DNA of 64,000 nucleotides from Ruania rhizosphaerae (GCF_009805705.1 NZ_VSMB01000007.1:1-64000); one strand, 5' to 3'. Counted from the first letter of the stretch, positions 1-9,301 are shown. A program made the numbers and translations. Notes: generated by a model from the sequence alone, not told the origin.

Positions 1-61
1 GCCATCACGACCTCCCACGATCACCACTTGTCGCAACGACCGTATGAATCCACCGGCGTGG

Positions 62-88
62 TTTCGACACCCAGGCCACCCTCGTGGG
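62..88 (+). repeat. Dispersed repeat family D, half copy
   Basis: These 27 bases recur exactly at 47418-47444. At the second site they form one arm of a hairpin; here no matching left arm is visible, so this is a half copy. Together with the family A palindrome at 172-222 it is all that can be seen in the gene-free first 260 bases. Confidence 0.6.
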
Positions 89-171
89 TGCTGGCTGGGG
101 CGTCGTCACCCTCCGCGGGCCGTCGTCCTGAGCCGTTCGCTGCCTGCTCTCCAGGGGCCGCCCAGCCTCCA

Positions 172-222
172 GGGGCCGAACTTTCGACCCCTGAACCGTT
201 CAAGGGTCGAATGTTCGGCCCC
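172..222. repeat. Dispersed palindrome family A, copy 1
   Basis: Two 24-base arms (172-195 and 199-222) pair with two mismatches around a 3-base loop. The core reads ggggccgaactttcg and is shared with 3617-3666 and 40864-40915. It lies 39 bases downstream of the xth stop codon, so it could terminate xth. Another copy, however, sits between divergent genes, which argues against a simple terminator. Confidence 0.7.
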
Positions 223-260
223 CGAGGCGGTCAATCACCCACCGAGGTGCGGCCCCACGA

Positions 261-1031
261 TCACTCCACCTCGAGCACCACGGGCACGTGATCGGAGGGG
301 CCCTTGCCCTTGCGCTCGTCCCGGTCGATCCTCACGCCCCGCACCCGGTCGGCGAACGCCTCGGACGCCCAGGCGAAGTCGATCCGCATCCCCTCGTTCT
401 TCGGGAACCGCAGCCGCTGGTAGTCCCAGTAGGTGTAGGCCTGCGGCACGTGCTCGCGCGTGACCTCGCGATACCCCGCGCTCTCGAAGGCCGCGAAGGC
501 CTCGCGCTCGGCGGACGAGACGTGTGTGGCGCCGTCGAAGACGTCGATGTCCCAGACGTCGGTGTCCTGGGGTGCCACATTCCAGTCACCGAGCAGCCCG
601 ACCGGTGACCCGTCGCCGGCCCATGCACCCGCAGCCTCGCGCAGTGCCGCCAACCACTGGAGCTTGTAGGCGTAGTGGGGATCGTCCAGCGTGCGCCCGT
701 TCGGCACGTACACACTCCAGAGCCGGATCCCGGCGCACGTGGCTCCGATGGCGCGAGCCTCGACATGGTCCTTCCACTCGGGCTGGCCCGCGAAGGAACG
801 CTCGACGTCCTCCAGGCCCACCCGTGAGCAGATCCCGACGCCGTTCCACTGGTTCACGCCATGGTGGGCCACCTCGTAGCCCGCCGCCTCGAACGGCAGG
901 TACGGGAACGCCTCGTCCTTGACCTTCGTCTCCTGCATGAGCAGGACGTCGACATCAGCGCGTTCCAGCCAGGCGACGACCCGCTCGGCTCGGGCACGGA
1001 TGGAGTTCACGTTCCAGCTGGCGATACGCAC
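261..1031 (-). CDS. xth: Exodeoxyribonuclease III, AP endonuclease
   Basis: A 256-residue member of the EEP (exonuclease-endonuclease-phosphatase) family. The family cuts DNA 5' to abasic sites and degrades one strand 3' to 5' in base excision repair. Visible family motifs are N7 and N9 in SWNVNS, the metal ligand in MQETK (E34), the tyrosine in YVPNG, GDWN in the middle, and the C-terminal SDHVPV with the catalytic histidine. Length matches Xth. The start is taken as GTG at 1031, giving MRIASWNVNS, because a TACGGT -10 element lies 7 bases upstream and no Shine-Dalgarno is seen. A longer reading from 1082 would add 17 residues unlike the family. It diverges from pyrE. Confidence 0.93.
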   Translation of the reverse strand: MRIASWNVNSIRARAERVVAWLERADVDVLLMQETKVKDEAFPYLPFEAAGYEVAHHGVNQWNGVGICSRVGLEDVERSFAGQPEWKDHVEARAIGATCAGIRLWSVYVPNGRTLDDPHYAYKLQWLAALREAAGAWAGDGSPVGLLGDWNVAPQDTDVWDIDVFDGATHVSSAEREAFAAFESAGYREVTREHVPQAYTYWDYQRLRFPKNEGMRIDFAWASEAFADRVRGVRIDRDERKGKGPSDHVPVVLEVE

Positions 1032-1038
1032 GCCGGAT

Positions 1039-1044
1039 ACCGTA
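1039..1044 (-). promoter_or_regulatory. Leaderless -10 element for xth
   Basis: TACGGT fits TANNNT and lies 7 bases before the GTG at 1031. Transcription would begin at or next to the start codon. Confidence 0.5.
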
Positions 1045-1101
1045 ACCCGTCGCGAGGGGTCTGCTCCCACCGGACCGCCCACAGGCCCTTGGGCCTTTGC
1101 C

Positions 1102-1154
1102 GAGCGCTGAGTTGTTCGGCGTTGAGGCGCCGGACGCCGAACAACTCAGCGCTC
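1102..1154. repeat. Dispersed palindrome family E, copy 1
   Basis: A perfect 21-base inverted repeat (1102-1122 with 1134-1154) and an 11-base loop. It lies between the divergent xth and pyrE starts, about 50 bases before the pyrE -10 element. A second copy at 40946-40999 differs by paired changes in both arms. Confidence 0.85.
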
Positions 1155-1203
1155 GCCGGCGAAGCCCCCGGCGGTCTCGGCCGAGCAGCCGGGATGAGGG
1201 CGC

Positions 1204-1209
1204 TACCCT
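1204..1209 (+). promoter_or_regulatory. Leaderless -10 element for pyrE
   Basis: TACCCT lies 7 bases before the GTG at 1217, with no Shine-Dalgarno. This supports GTG 1217 as the start. Confidence 0.55.
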
Positions 1210-1216
1210 GACGGCC

Positions 1217-1795
1217 GTGACCACCAACGCATCCAGCCCCGCCCAGCGTCTCGCCGAACTCGTCAACACCCACGCCGTCGTCCACGGGCGTGTCACTCTC
1301 AGCAGCGGCAAGGAGGCCGACTACTACGTCGACATGCGGCGGGTGACCTTGCAGCACGAAGCGGCCCCGCTCATCGGGCACCTCCTGCTGGACCGGCTCG
1401 AAGAGGCGGGCTATGGCCCGGGGGAGATCGACGCCGTCGGGGGACTCACCCTCGGTGCGGACCCCGTGGTGTGCGCTGTGCAGCATGCCGCCGCCAGCCG
1501 CGGCCTGGACCTCGATGCCTTTCTCGTGCGCAAGGAAGCCAAGGGCCACGGGATGAAGCGACAGGTCGAGGGCCCCGACGTCGCCGGCAAGCGCGTGGTG
1601 ATTCTCGAAGACACCTCCACCACCGGCGGCAGTGCGCTCACTGCGGTCGAGGCGGTACGCAACGCTGGTGCCGAGGTGGCCGCCGTGGCCTCGGTCGTGG
1701 ACCGGGACACCGGCGCACGTGAAGCAGTGGAAGGGGCAGAACTCCCCTACCTGTGGGTGCTCTCCGCTGCTGACCTGGGCCTGGCTCCCCAGTAG
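1217..1795 (+). CDS. pyrE: Orotate phosphoribosyltransferase
   Basis: A 192-residue cytoplasmic enzyme joining orotate to PRPP to give OMP, the fifth step of pyrimidine synthesis. The PRPP loop is clear (VVILEDTSTTGGSAL), preceded by the conserved SSGKEADYYVD segment near the N terminus and KEAKGHG in the middle. An in-frame upstream start at 1097 would run back through the family E hairpin and add non-family sequence. GTG 1217 with its leaderless promoter is therefore preferred. It stands alone here; LemA follows after 81 bases. Confidence 0.94.
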   Translation: MTTNASSPAQRLAELVNTHAVVHGRVTLSSGKEADYYVDMRRVTLQHEAAPLIGHLLLDRLEEAGYGPGEIDAVGGLTLGADPVVCAVQHAAASRGLDLDAFLVRKEAKGHGMKRQVEGPDVAGKRVVILEDTSTTGGSALTAVEAVRNAGAEVAAVASVVDRDTGAREAVEGAELPYLWVLSAADLGLAPQ

Positions 1796-1876
1796 GCTCG
1801 AACCGGACCGGGGCCACGCATGCCCCACCCGGGGAGGGAGACACCCGCCCGGAACGAGGAAGAACGGAGGTGCGCG

Positions 1877-2596
1877 ATGGATGTCGGCATCGTGATCCTG
1901 CTCATCGTCCTGGCGCTCGTGGTGATCGTCCTGATCTGGGCGGTGGCAACGTACAACGGCTTCGTGAAGCTGCGGAACCTGGTGCAGGAGGCGTGGCGTC
2001 AGATCGACGTCGAGCTGCACCGGCGCTATGACCTGATCCCCAACCTGATCGAGACCGTCAAGGGGTATGCCGCGCATGAGCGGGCCGTCTTCGACGAGGT
2101 CACCCGGGCGCGTGCCCAGGCCGCCCAACCGGGATCCACACCGGCTCAGCAGGCGGCGCAGGAGGACGCGCTCTCCGGTGCGATCGGCCGGTTGTTCGCC
2201 GTCGCGGAGAACTATCCGCAGCTGCGGTCGGTGCAGAGCTTCACCCAACTGCAGGCAGAGCTGACGAACACCGAGGACCGGATCGCCGCCGGACGCCGGT
2301 TCTACAACGCCAACGTGCGCTCACTCAACACCAAGGTGGAGACGTTCCCGCCGAGCATCATCGCCGGGATGTTCAACTTCTCCCGGGCCGAGTACTTCGA
2401 GGTCACCGACCCGGCGGTGCGCACAGCGCCGCAGGTGTCGTTCCAGGATCAGGCCGGCCACGTGGGGGTCTACAACCAGCAGCAGCCCACCCGTGCACCG
2501 ATGCCGACCGACTCGCCGGTGCAGCCGGGCACGCAGCCGCAGGGGTACCAGCCGCCACCGAGCGGGTACGGTCAGCAGCCACCGCAGCAGCCCTGA
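1877..2596 (+). CDS. LemA family membrane protein
   Basis: A 239-residue protein with one N-terminal membrane helix (about residues 4-24, IVILLIVLALVVIVLIWAVA). The typical LemA helical domain follows, with YNGFVKLRN, RYDLIPNL and ETVKGYAAHE. The last 50 residues are rich in Pro, Gln and Gly and probably disordered. ATG 1877 has a GGAGG Shine-Dalgarno 6 bases upstream. The biochemical role of LemA proteins is not settled; they are inner-membrane proteins with a large soluble helical part. A hairpin terminator follows the gene. Confidence 0.9.
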   Translation: MDVGIVILLIVLALVVIVLIWAVATYNGFVKLRNLVQEAWRQIDVELHRRYDLIPNLIETVKGYAAHERAVFDEVTRARAQAAQPGSTPAQQAAQEDALSGAIGRLFAVAENYPQLRSVQSFTQLQAELTNTEDRIAAGRRFYNANVRSLNTKVETFPPSIIAGMFNFSRAEYFEVTDPAVRTAPQVSFQDQAGHVGVYNQQQPTRAPMPTDSPVQPGTQPQGYQPPPSGYGQQPPQQP

Positions 2597-2629
2597 GAGT
2601 TCCGCTTCGCGGAGCCCATGGACGGCGCA

Positions 2630-2660
2630 GGGCCGGGTTCGTTGTGAACGAACCCGGCCC
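2630..2660. terminator. Bidirectional hairpin terminator
   Basis: A perfect 14-base stem (2630-2643 with 2647-2660) and a 3-base loop between the convergent lemA-like and HAD genes. It has no T tract, as is common in high-GC actinobacteria. Confidence 0.85.
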
Positions 2661-2725
2661 TTGGCGCGTCTGGGTCTGCGTGAGTGGGGATCTGGGCGAG
2701 CATGGCGTCGGCGGCTCGCAGGTGA

Positions 2726-3502
2726 TCAGCCGTCGAGAAGGTCCAGCAGGTCGCCGATCCCGTCGACCACGTAGGAGGGCCGGTACGGGTAGTCCTCGAC
2801 CTGATCGGCCTTGGTGGAGCCGCTGAGCACGAGGTAGGTGCGCAGCCCGGCTTCCATCCCGGCGACGACGTCGGTGTCCATCCGGTCGCCGATCATGGCG
2901 GTGTTCTCGGAGTGGGCATCGATCCGGTTCAGGGCGGTGCGGATCATCACCGGGTTCGGCTTGCCGACGAAGTAGGGTTTGCGGCCTGTGGCGGCGGTGA
3001 TCATCGCCGCGACCGCGCCTGTGGCTGGTAGTGGCCCGTCGGAGGAGGGGCCCGTGACGTCCGGGTTGGTGGCGATGAAGCGTGCCCCACCGGCCACGAA
3101 CCGGATGGCCTTCGTGATCGCGGAGAAGGAGTAGGTGCGGGTCTCGCCGAGCACCACGTAGTCCGGGTCGGAACTGGTGAGGGTGTAGCCCTGCTCGTAC
3201 AGCGCCGTCGTCAACCCTGCCTCGCCAATCACGAAGGCACTGCCCTGGGGCACCTGGTCGGAGAGGAAGGTGGCCGTGGCCAGGGCCGAGGTCCAGATGA
3301 AGGACTCGTCCACGTCGATGCCGGAGCCGCGCAGTCGGGCGGCGAGATCGCGCGGAGTGAAGATGGAGTTGTTCGTGAGGATCTGGAACGGGATCTCCTT
3401 CTCACGCAACGCCGCGACGAACTCGGCCGCGCCCGGGAGTGCCTCTTCCTCGTGCACCAGCACGCCGTCCATATCGGTGAGCCAGTTCGTGATCTCGGGC
3501 AT
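2726..3502 (-). CDS. HAD-IIA family phosphatase (NagD-like)
   Basis: A 258-residue hydrolase of the haloacid dehalogenase superfamily with the IIA cap. Motif I is TDMDGVL (nucleophile D10, acid D12), motif II is LTNNS, motif III is the Lys in VGKPNP, and motif IV is GDRMDTD. NagD-type enzymes dephosphorylate nucleotides or sugar phosphates; the substrate here cannot be told. ATG 3502 is chosen because the family begins close to the first motif; the frame stays open to 3607 upstream, but that part is unlike the family. It is convergent with the LemA gene. Confidence 0.88.
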   Translation of the reverse strand: MPEITNWLTDMDGVLVHEEEALPGAAEFVAALREKEIPFQILTNNSIFTPRDLAARLRGSGIDVDESFIWTSALATATFLSDQVPQGSAFVIGEAGLTTALYEQGYTLTSSDPDYVVLGETRTYSFSAITKAIRFVAGGARFIATNPDVTGPSSDGPLPATGAVAAMITAATGRKPYFVGKPNPVMIRTALNRIDAHSENTAMIGDRMDTDVVAGMEAGLRTYLVLSGSTKADQVEDYPYRPSYVVDGIGDLLDLLDG

Positions 3503-3616
3503 CGTGTTCTCCGGCACTGGTGGTGGGTGAGAGGGGTCTATGGCTCCAGTATGGCGCCCGGGTGTGATCAGCTCACCGCTGTTCTCGGGTCTGAAACTCG
3601 GGGTCAACCCGGAGAT

Positions 3617-3666
3617 GGGGCCGAACTTTCGGCCCCTGAGGGGTTCAGGGGTCGATTATTCGGCCC
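3617..3666. repeat. Dispersed palindrome family A, copy 2
   Basis: An imperfect inverted repeat with the ggggccgaactttcgg core, arms 3617-3639 and 3645-3666. It lies between the divergent HAD and TrmH genes, 25 bases before the TrmH -10 element, so it is badly placed for a terminator. Confidence 0.7.
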
Positions 3667-3690
3667 GCGAAGGCGCCTGACAGGACCGGC

Positions 3691-3696
3691 GATACT
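3691..3696 (+). promoter_or_regulatory. Possible leaderless -10 for TrmH gene
   Basis: GATACT ends 6 bases before ATG 3703. It matches TANNNT less well than the other leaderless sites in the window. Confidence 0.3.
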
Positions 3697-3702
3697 GGTC
3701 CG

Positions 3703-4341
3703 ATGGAACCCGAGGTGGGCGTCGGCCCGTGGCCAGGCGGGCCGGATCACTGGCCCGACGATCCCCGGCTGGACCCAGAGTTGTTGGCCACCGGCGACCG
3801 GCGCAACGTTGCCGACCAGTACCGGTACTGGCGGCTGGAGGCGATCGTGGCCGACCTCGACGCGCGCCGGCACCCGCTGCACGTGGCGATCGAGAACTGG
3901 GGCCGTGACTTCAACATCGGGTCGGTGGTGCGTACTGCCAACGCGTTCAACGTCACCCGGGTGCACATCATCGGCCGACGGCGCTGGAACCGGCGCGGTG
4001 CCATGGTCACCGACCGCTACCTTCACGTCGAGCATTGGGACGACGTCGCCACCTTCTCCGACTGGTGCGCCGAGTCGGGGCTGCCGTTGCTCGGTGTGGA
4101 CAACGTGCCCGGCTCGGTGCCGATCGAGGGGCGGGCTCTCCCGGCCGAGTGCGCGATGCTGTTCGGTGAGGAGTCCCAGGGGCTGACCGCCGAGGCCCGG
4201 CAGGCGAGTGCGGAGATTCTGCACATCAGCCAGTTCGGCTCAACCCGCTCGATCAACGCCGGCGCTGCGGCGGCGATCGCCATGCATGCCTGGGTGGTCC
4301 AGCATGCGTCCATCCGGGGTACCGGAGCGCCGCGGGCCTGA
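3703..4341 (+). CDS. TrmH/SpoU family RNA methyltransferase
   Basis: A 212-residue SPOUT-fold enzyme using SAM to methylate the 2'-O of ribose in tRNA or rRNA. All three family motifs are present: NIGSVVRTANAF (motif 1), LFGEESQGL (motif 2) and the knot-forming QFGSTRSINAGAAAAIAMHAW region, here 20 residues or so near the C terminus (motif 3). There is no N-terminal L30e-like RNA-binding extension, so this is the short TrmH-like form. The RNA target is unknown. It converges with the TauE gene; two family B palindromes fill the gap. Confidence 0.9.
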   Translation: MEPEVGVGPWPGGPDHWPDDPRLDPELLATGDRRNVADQYRYWRLEAIVADLDARRHPLHVAIENWGRDFNIGSVVRTANAFNVTRVHIIGRRRWNRRGAMVTDRYLHVEHWDDVATFSDWCAESGLPLLGVDNVPGSVPIEGRALPAECAMLFGEESQGLTAEARQASAEILHISQFGSTRSINAGAAAAIAMHAWVVQHASIRGTGAPRA

Positions 4342-4357
4342 TCCGCTGACGAGCCCA

Positions 4358-4422
4358 GGCTGTAGGTGCCAATCGTCGTCGCCCCGGTCGTGCGGTACCG
4401 ACGAGCGGTGGCACCTACAGCC
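4358..4422. repeat. Dispersed palindrome family B, copy 1
   Basis: Perfect 14-base arms (4358-4371 with 4409-4422), plus an inner cgtcg/cgacg pairing. The shared core is taggtgcca...tcgtcg. It lies between convergent genes and may also terminate them. Confidence 0.75.
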
Positions 4423-4432
4423 GGCCCGATGC

Positions 4433-4500
4433 GCGGTGGGTGCCACTGGTTGTCGCTCCAATGCCCGGGAACCGACATCTCTCGGCACCTACCGGTGCCG
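4433..4500. repeat. Dispersed palindrome family B, copy 2
   Basis: A weaker copy directly next to copy 1: gtgggtgccactggttgtcg on the left and cggcacctacc on the right. It ends 3 bases from the TauE stop codon. Confidence 0.55.
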
Positions 4501-4502
4501 TA

Positions 4503-5399
4503 TCAGGCGGTCGATCGCTCTGGGACCTGCACGTGCGTCGGCTGCTCTCTCCGGTGGGCCAGGACCGTTCGGACGCCCGCCGCCACGCACGCCCCGGCGG
4601 CTGCGGCATACGCGGCCCAACGGACGCCGTCGGGAATCGGGACCGCGCCCGCGAGCGAGTGCAGATTCGTGAGCACGATCAGCCCGCCTGCCGCGGTGCC
4701 GAGCACGCGCGCCGGGATCAGGCGCACGAGCCAGGCCGCCAGGGGAGCGGCCACCACGCCGCCCGCGAGCAGGGCGAGCGCCCAAGCCGGGTTGATGCCG
4801 GCGGTGCCGATGCCGAGCAGGAAGCCGGCGCTGGCAGCGACCGCCACGAAGAATTCGCTTGCGGAGATCGAGCCGACGACCCGGCGTGGCTCGAGTCGGC
4901 CGCTCGCGAGCAGCGCCGGGGTGCCGACCGGGCCCCAGCCGCCTCCACCGACGGCGCTGACCGTCCCGGCCACGAATCCGAGTGGCGTGAGGAAGCGGCG
5001 CTGCAGCGGAGTGCCGATCCGGTCGGCCCGCATTCCACGCACTGAGAAGCGCACGAGCACGTAGCAACCCAGCGTCAGCAGCAGGCCGGCCATCACCGGG
5101 GCCGCGATCGCCACAGGAAGGCGGGAGAGCGCGGTGGCGCCGAGGAACGCGCCGAGGGCGCCCGGTAGCGCCAGCCGGCGCACCACCGTCCAGTCGACAT
5201 TCCCGAAGCGTCGATGGGCCAGTCCAGAGGCCAACGTGGTGCCGATCTGTGCCAGGTGCACCGTGGCCGAGGCCGACGCCGGCTGCAGGCCGATCGCGAG
5301 CAGCAGCGTGGTTGACGTGATCCCGTGCCCCATCCCGAGGCTGCCGTCCACGAGCTGGGCTCCGAGCCCGATGAGGGCGAGCAGCACGAGCGTGATCAC
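4503..5399 (-). CDS. TauE/SafE family anion exporter
   Basis: A 298-residue membrane protein with eight or so hydrophobic segments in two repeats, the build of the TauE/SafE (DUF81) family. The family exports sulfite, sulfoacetate or related organosulfur anions. The N terminus carries the conserved GLGAQLVDGSLGMGHGITST segment; the second half begins near VAGTVSAVGGGGWGP, its family counterpart. GTG 5399 starts directly at the first helix. An Rrf2 regulator lies upstream on the same strand, which hints at control by sulfur or redox state. The substrate is not known. Confidence 0.87.
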   Translation of the reverse strand: MITLVLLALIGLGAQLVDGSLGMGHGITSTTLLLAIGLQPASASATVHLAQIGTTLASGLAHRRFGNVDWTVVRRLALPGALGAFLGATALSRLPVAIAAPVMAGLLLTLGCYVLVRFSVRGMRADRIGTPLQRRFLTPLGFVAGTVSAVGGGGWGPVGTPALLASGRLEPRRVVGSISASEFFVAVAASAGFLLGIGTAGINPAWALALLAGGVVAAPLAAWLVRLIPARVLGTAAGGLIVLTNLHSLAGAVPIPDGVRWAAYAAAAGACVAAGVRTVLAHRREQPTHVQVPERSTA

Positions 5400-5437
5400 G
5401 AGGCTCCTCGGATGGGTGGACGGACGATCGCGACGAT

Positions 5438-5458
5438 ATCCGAGTGATCCAGTCGGAT
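5438..5458. promoter_or_regulatory. Possible Rrf2 operator upstream of TauE
   Basis: A short inverted repeat, atccga - 9 bases - tcggat, 39 bases upstream of the TauE start. Its size and AT-richer flanks suit an Rrf2-type operator, but the match is short and there is no second copy. Confidence 0.25.
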
Positions 5459-5534
5459 TAGATGGGTATTCGGAAGTGTCCAGATGGCGGTCATGCGGAG
5501 GGACTGCCCCGACCTGTCTGACACGGCAGCGTCG

Positions 5535-5558
5535 GTGCGGGGCAGCATTGCCCCGCAC
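5535..5558 (-). terminator. Hairpin terminator downstream of rrf2 gene
   Basis: A perfect 10-base stem (gtgcggggca with tgccccgcac) and 4-base loop, about 120 bases past the Rrf2 stop codon. It would separate rrf2 from the TauE transcript. Confidence 0.5.
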
Positions 5559-5676
5559 TCCACGTATCTGTGTCGCTCCTGTCACGGTCCCAGCCCGGCC
5601 TGACCCCCAACCGGTCCCGAATCCAGCAGAGGTCGAACCCAGTCGAGCCCGAACCTAGCCGCGACGTTGCCTGTGC

Positions 5677-6132
5677 TCAGGGGTTGCGCCAGGCGTCCTC
5701 GTCTGCGGTCAACTCCGCCACGAGCGCCGGTATGTGCCCGGCAGCCAGGTCTGCCAGCGTGACCTGCTCGAGCACAGCCCGCACGTTCGCCCGCAGTGCC
5801 ACCCATACCTGCGGTAGCAGTGCAGCGGCACCCTGGTACGCGATCTCGCCGGGCCGTTCGTCCCGGACGAACACGAGCGGACCCTCGACCGCGCGGATCA
5901 CGTCGGCGATCGTCACCCGCTCCGCCGGCCGGGCCAGCAGGTGGCCGCCGCCTGCGCCGCGACGACTGAGCACGAGCCCCTCACGCCGCAGATCCGTGAG
6001 GATTCCCTCGAGGAAGCGGTGTGGCACACCGGCCGCACGCGCCAACGCCTCGGCCGGCATCGGGGTCTCGCCTCCGGTGGCGAGCTCGGCTGCCGCCCTG
6101 ACGGCGTACTCCGCCTTCGCCGAGATCCTCAT
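5677..6132 (-). CDS. Rrf2 family transcriptional regulator
   Basis: A 151-residue winged-helix DNA-binding protein. The N terminus MRISAKAEYAVRAA is the family signature, followed by the recognition helix region (GVPHRFLEGILTDLRREGLV) and the wing RRGAGGGHLLARP. It has no cysteine at all, so it cannot hold an iron-sulfur cluster as IscR, NsrR and RsrR do. It is closer in that respect to CymR-type members, which sense cysteine metabolism through a partner. The TauE gene 278 bases downstream is the obvious candidate target. Confidence 0.9.
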   Translation of the reverse strand: MRISAKAEYAVRAAAELATGGETPMPAEALARAAGVPHRFLEGILTDLRREGLVLSRRGAGGGHLLARPAERVTIADVIRAVEGPLVFVRDERPGEIAYQGAAALLPQVWVALRANVRAVLEQVTLADLAAGHIPALVAELTADEDAWRNP

Positions 6133-6384
6133 CCGCCTACCTCATCGTTGCCGTGCGTGATCGTCTCCTCGCCTGCGTAGGGGCCGGACCCGAGCCATGG
6201 CCGGCCCGGTCGGGCTCGCTAGTGCCCGCTCACCCCGAACCCTATCGACGGCGCCCGCCGCCTCGGCCGCGCCCCATCCCTTCGGCGGAGTGACAGTGGT
6301 CCCTGATCCGCCCTGCGGCCGATGTGCCAGCAGCCGGTCGCGGGCTAGTGTCGCCGGACCGCACCCATCTCCCGAGAGGTTCCC

Positions 6385-8202
6385 GTGGCGTCCACGACCG
6401 CCCCACCCGAGCAAACGCCTTCGCCGGAGCAGGCCCCGAGCGACCCCGCCGAGCGCCCTGCCTCCATCCGTCGCCTGTGGTTCTATGCCCGCAGCCATCT
6501 GCGGATCCTCCTCGTCGGTGGGGTCCTCACGTTCCTCGGGGGCATCGTCGGCCTGGTCCAGCCGCTGATCGCGATGTCGATCATCGAGGCGCTCGGCGCC
6601 GGTGACTCGCTCGGTGACCTGTTGTGGATCCTCAGCGGCGCCGTCCTGGTCGGGGCCGTGCTGGAGGCGTTCGGGCCCTACCTGATGCAGCGCACCGGGC
6701 AGAACATCATCCTCACGGTGCGCCGCCGCCTGGTCAGCCAGCTCGTTCATCTCACGGTGGCCGAGGTCGACCGGCTCAAGTCCGGTGACCTCGTCTCGCG
6801 TCTGACGTCCGACACCAACCTGCTGCGCACCGTCGCCTCCACCACGGTGATCGGTGGATTCACGGCGGTCTTCATGCTCATCGGCGGCCTTGCTGTGATG
6901 GCGTGGATCGACATCGTGCTCTTCGGGGTCACGCTCGCGATGGCAGCGGTGGTCACCGTGGTGATGCTGGTGGTGATGCCCCGGATCGGTGCGGCCACGC
7001 GGGAGTCGCAGACCGCCCTCGGTGACATGGGCGCCATCCTCGAGCGGGCGCTCGGCGCATTCCGCACCGTCAAAGCCTCCGGTGCCGAGGACGCCGAGAT
7101 CGCCTCGCTGGACCGGGCGGCCGTCGAAGCCCGTGACAAGGGCGTGACCGTCGCCGTCTGGGAGGCGCTCGCAGGCGTGCTGGCGTTCCTGCCGGTGAAC
7201 ATCGCTTTCCTCGTGGTCCTCGGACTCGGCGGGGCGCGGGTGGCTGACGAGGCGATGACGATCGGATCGCTCATCGGGTTCCTGCTGATGCTCTTCTATC
7301 TCATGGGCCCGATCGGTTCGCTCGTGCAGGCACTCTCCCAACTGCAGACCGGCCTGGCCGCCGTGGCACGGGTCGAGCAGGTGGACCACCTGGAATCGGA
7401 GGACCTCAGCGCGGGCACGGCCTCCCCGACGGCGTCCCTCACCTCCGCGGGGCCACGGCCTGCCGCTCGGGTCGAGTTCGACCGCGTCGAGTTCCGCTAC
7501 GAGGCAGACCTCGCCCCCGTGCACCGTGGGGTCACATTCACCGCCAGTGGCACCGGCCTGACCGCACTCGTCGGCCCGTCCGGAGCGGGTAAGACGACGA
7601 TCTTCTCCCTCATCGAAGGGTTCTACCCGGCCACCGCGGGTGAGGTGCGCGTCGAGGGGGTGGCCGTCCAGGACTGGTCGCTGCGTGAGCTGCGTTCCAT
7701 GATCGGATACGTCGAGCAGGACGCCCCGGTGCTCAGTGGGAGCCTTCGTGACAATCTCACCCTCGCTGCCCCGGACGCCACGGATGACGACGTCGCCGCG
7801 GTCGTCGCGCAGGCCCGGCTGAGCGAGATGGTGGCGAGGCTCCCTGACGGGCTGGACTCCGCCGTCGGGCCCCGGGGGGTGACCCTCTCGGGAGGGGAGC
7901 GGCAACGGGTGGCCATCGCCCGTGCGCTGCTGCGGCGGCCGCGCCTGCTGCTCCTCGACGAGGCGACGTCCCAGCTCGATGCGGCGAACGAGGCCGCGTT
8001 GCGGCAGGTGATGCTCGAGGCTGCCGAGCGCACCAACGTGATCGTGGTGGCGCATCGTCTGTCCACCGTCACCAGCGCCGACCAGATCGTGGTGCTCGAT
8101 GCGGGCCGGGTGCGTGCGGTCGGTACCCACGCCGAGCTCCTGCGTGCCGACGGCCTCTATCGCGATCTGGCGACCGAGCAGCTGCTGACGGCCGAGAACT
8201 GA
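6385..8202 (+). CDS. ABC exporter, fused permease-ATPase
   Basis: A 605-residue half transporter of the multidrug/lipid exporter type. The N-terminal six-helix membrane domain spans about residues 45-310. The ATPase part has Walker A GPSGAGKTT (from 397), signature LSGGERQR (501), Walker B LLLLDEAT (D525, E526) and the switch histidine H557. All catalytic residues are intact, so a homodimer should be active. The GTG start at 6385 has a GAGAGG Shine-Dalgarno upstream. The substrate is unknown. No partner half transporter is adjacent. Confidence 0.92.
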   Translation: MASTTAPPEQTPSPEQAPSDPAERPASIRRLWFYARSHLRILLVGGVLTFLGGIVGLVQPLIAMSIIEALGAGDSLGDLLWILSGAVLVGAVLEAFGPYLMQRTGQNIILTVRRRLVSQLVHLTVAEVDRLKSGDLVSRLTSDTNLLRTVASTTVIGGFTAVFMLIGGLAVMAWIDIVLFGVTLAMAAVVTVVMLVVMPRIGAATRESQTALGDMGAILERALGAFRTVKASGAEDAEIASLDRAAVEARDKGVTVAVWEALAGVLAFLPVNIAFLVVLGLGGARVADEAMTIGSLIGFLLMLFYLMGPIGSLVQALSQLQTGLAAVARVEQVDHLESEDLSAGTASPTASLTSAGPRPAARVEFDRVEFRYEADLAPVHRGVTFTASGTGLTALVGPSGAGKTTIFSLIEGFYPATAGEVRVEGVAVQDWSLRELRSMIGYVEQDAPVLSGSLRDNLTLAAPDATDDDVAAVVAQARLSEMVARLPDGLDSAVGPRGVTLSGGERQRVAIARALLRRPRLLLLDEATSQLDAANEAALRQVMLEAAERTNVIVVAHRLSTVTSADQIVVLDAGRVRAVGTHAELLRADGLYRDLATEQLLTAEN

Positions 8203-8278
8203 CAGTCAGGGACACCGACCCGGGACTTCATGGGACACTGGGCCCCGACATCACTCATCCCAGGCACAGGAGAGATTC

Positions 8279-9301
<1,023 letters not shown>

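Noticed and set aside
261..1082. A 273-residue version of exonuclease III starting at 1082.
   Set aside because: The first 17 residues are unlike the family, whose members start right at the RIASWNVNS strand. The leaderless GTG at 1031 explains the start.
6142..8130. A 662-codon open frame on the minus strand opposite the ABC exporter.
   Set aside because: It is the antisense shadow of a clear exporter with intact motifs. Its product is Arg/His/Asp-rich with no recognisable domain, a usual effect of high G+C.
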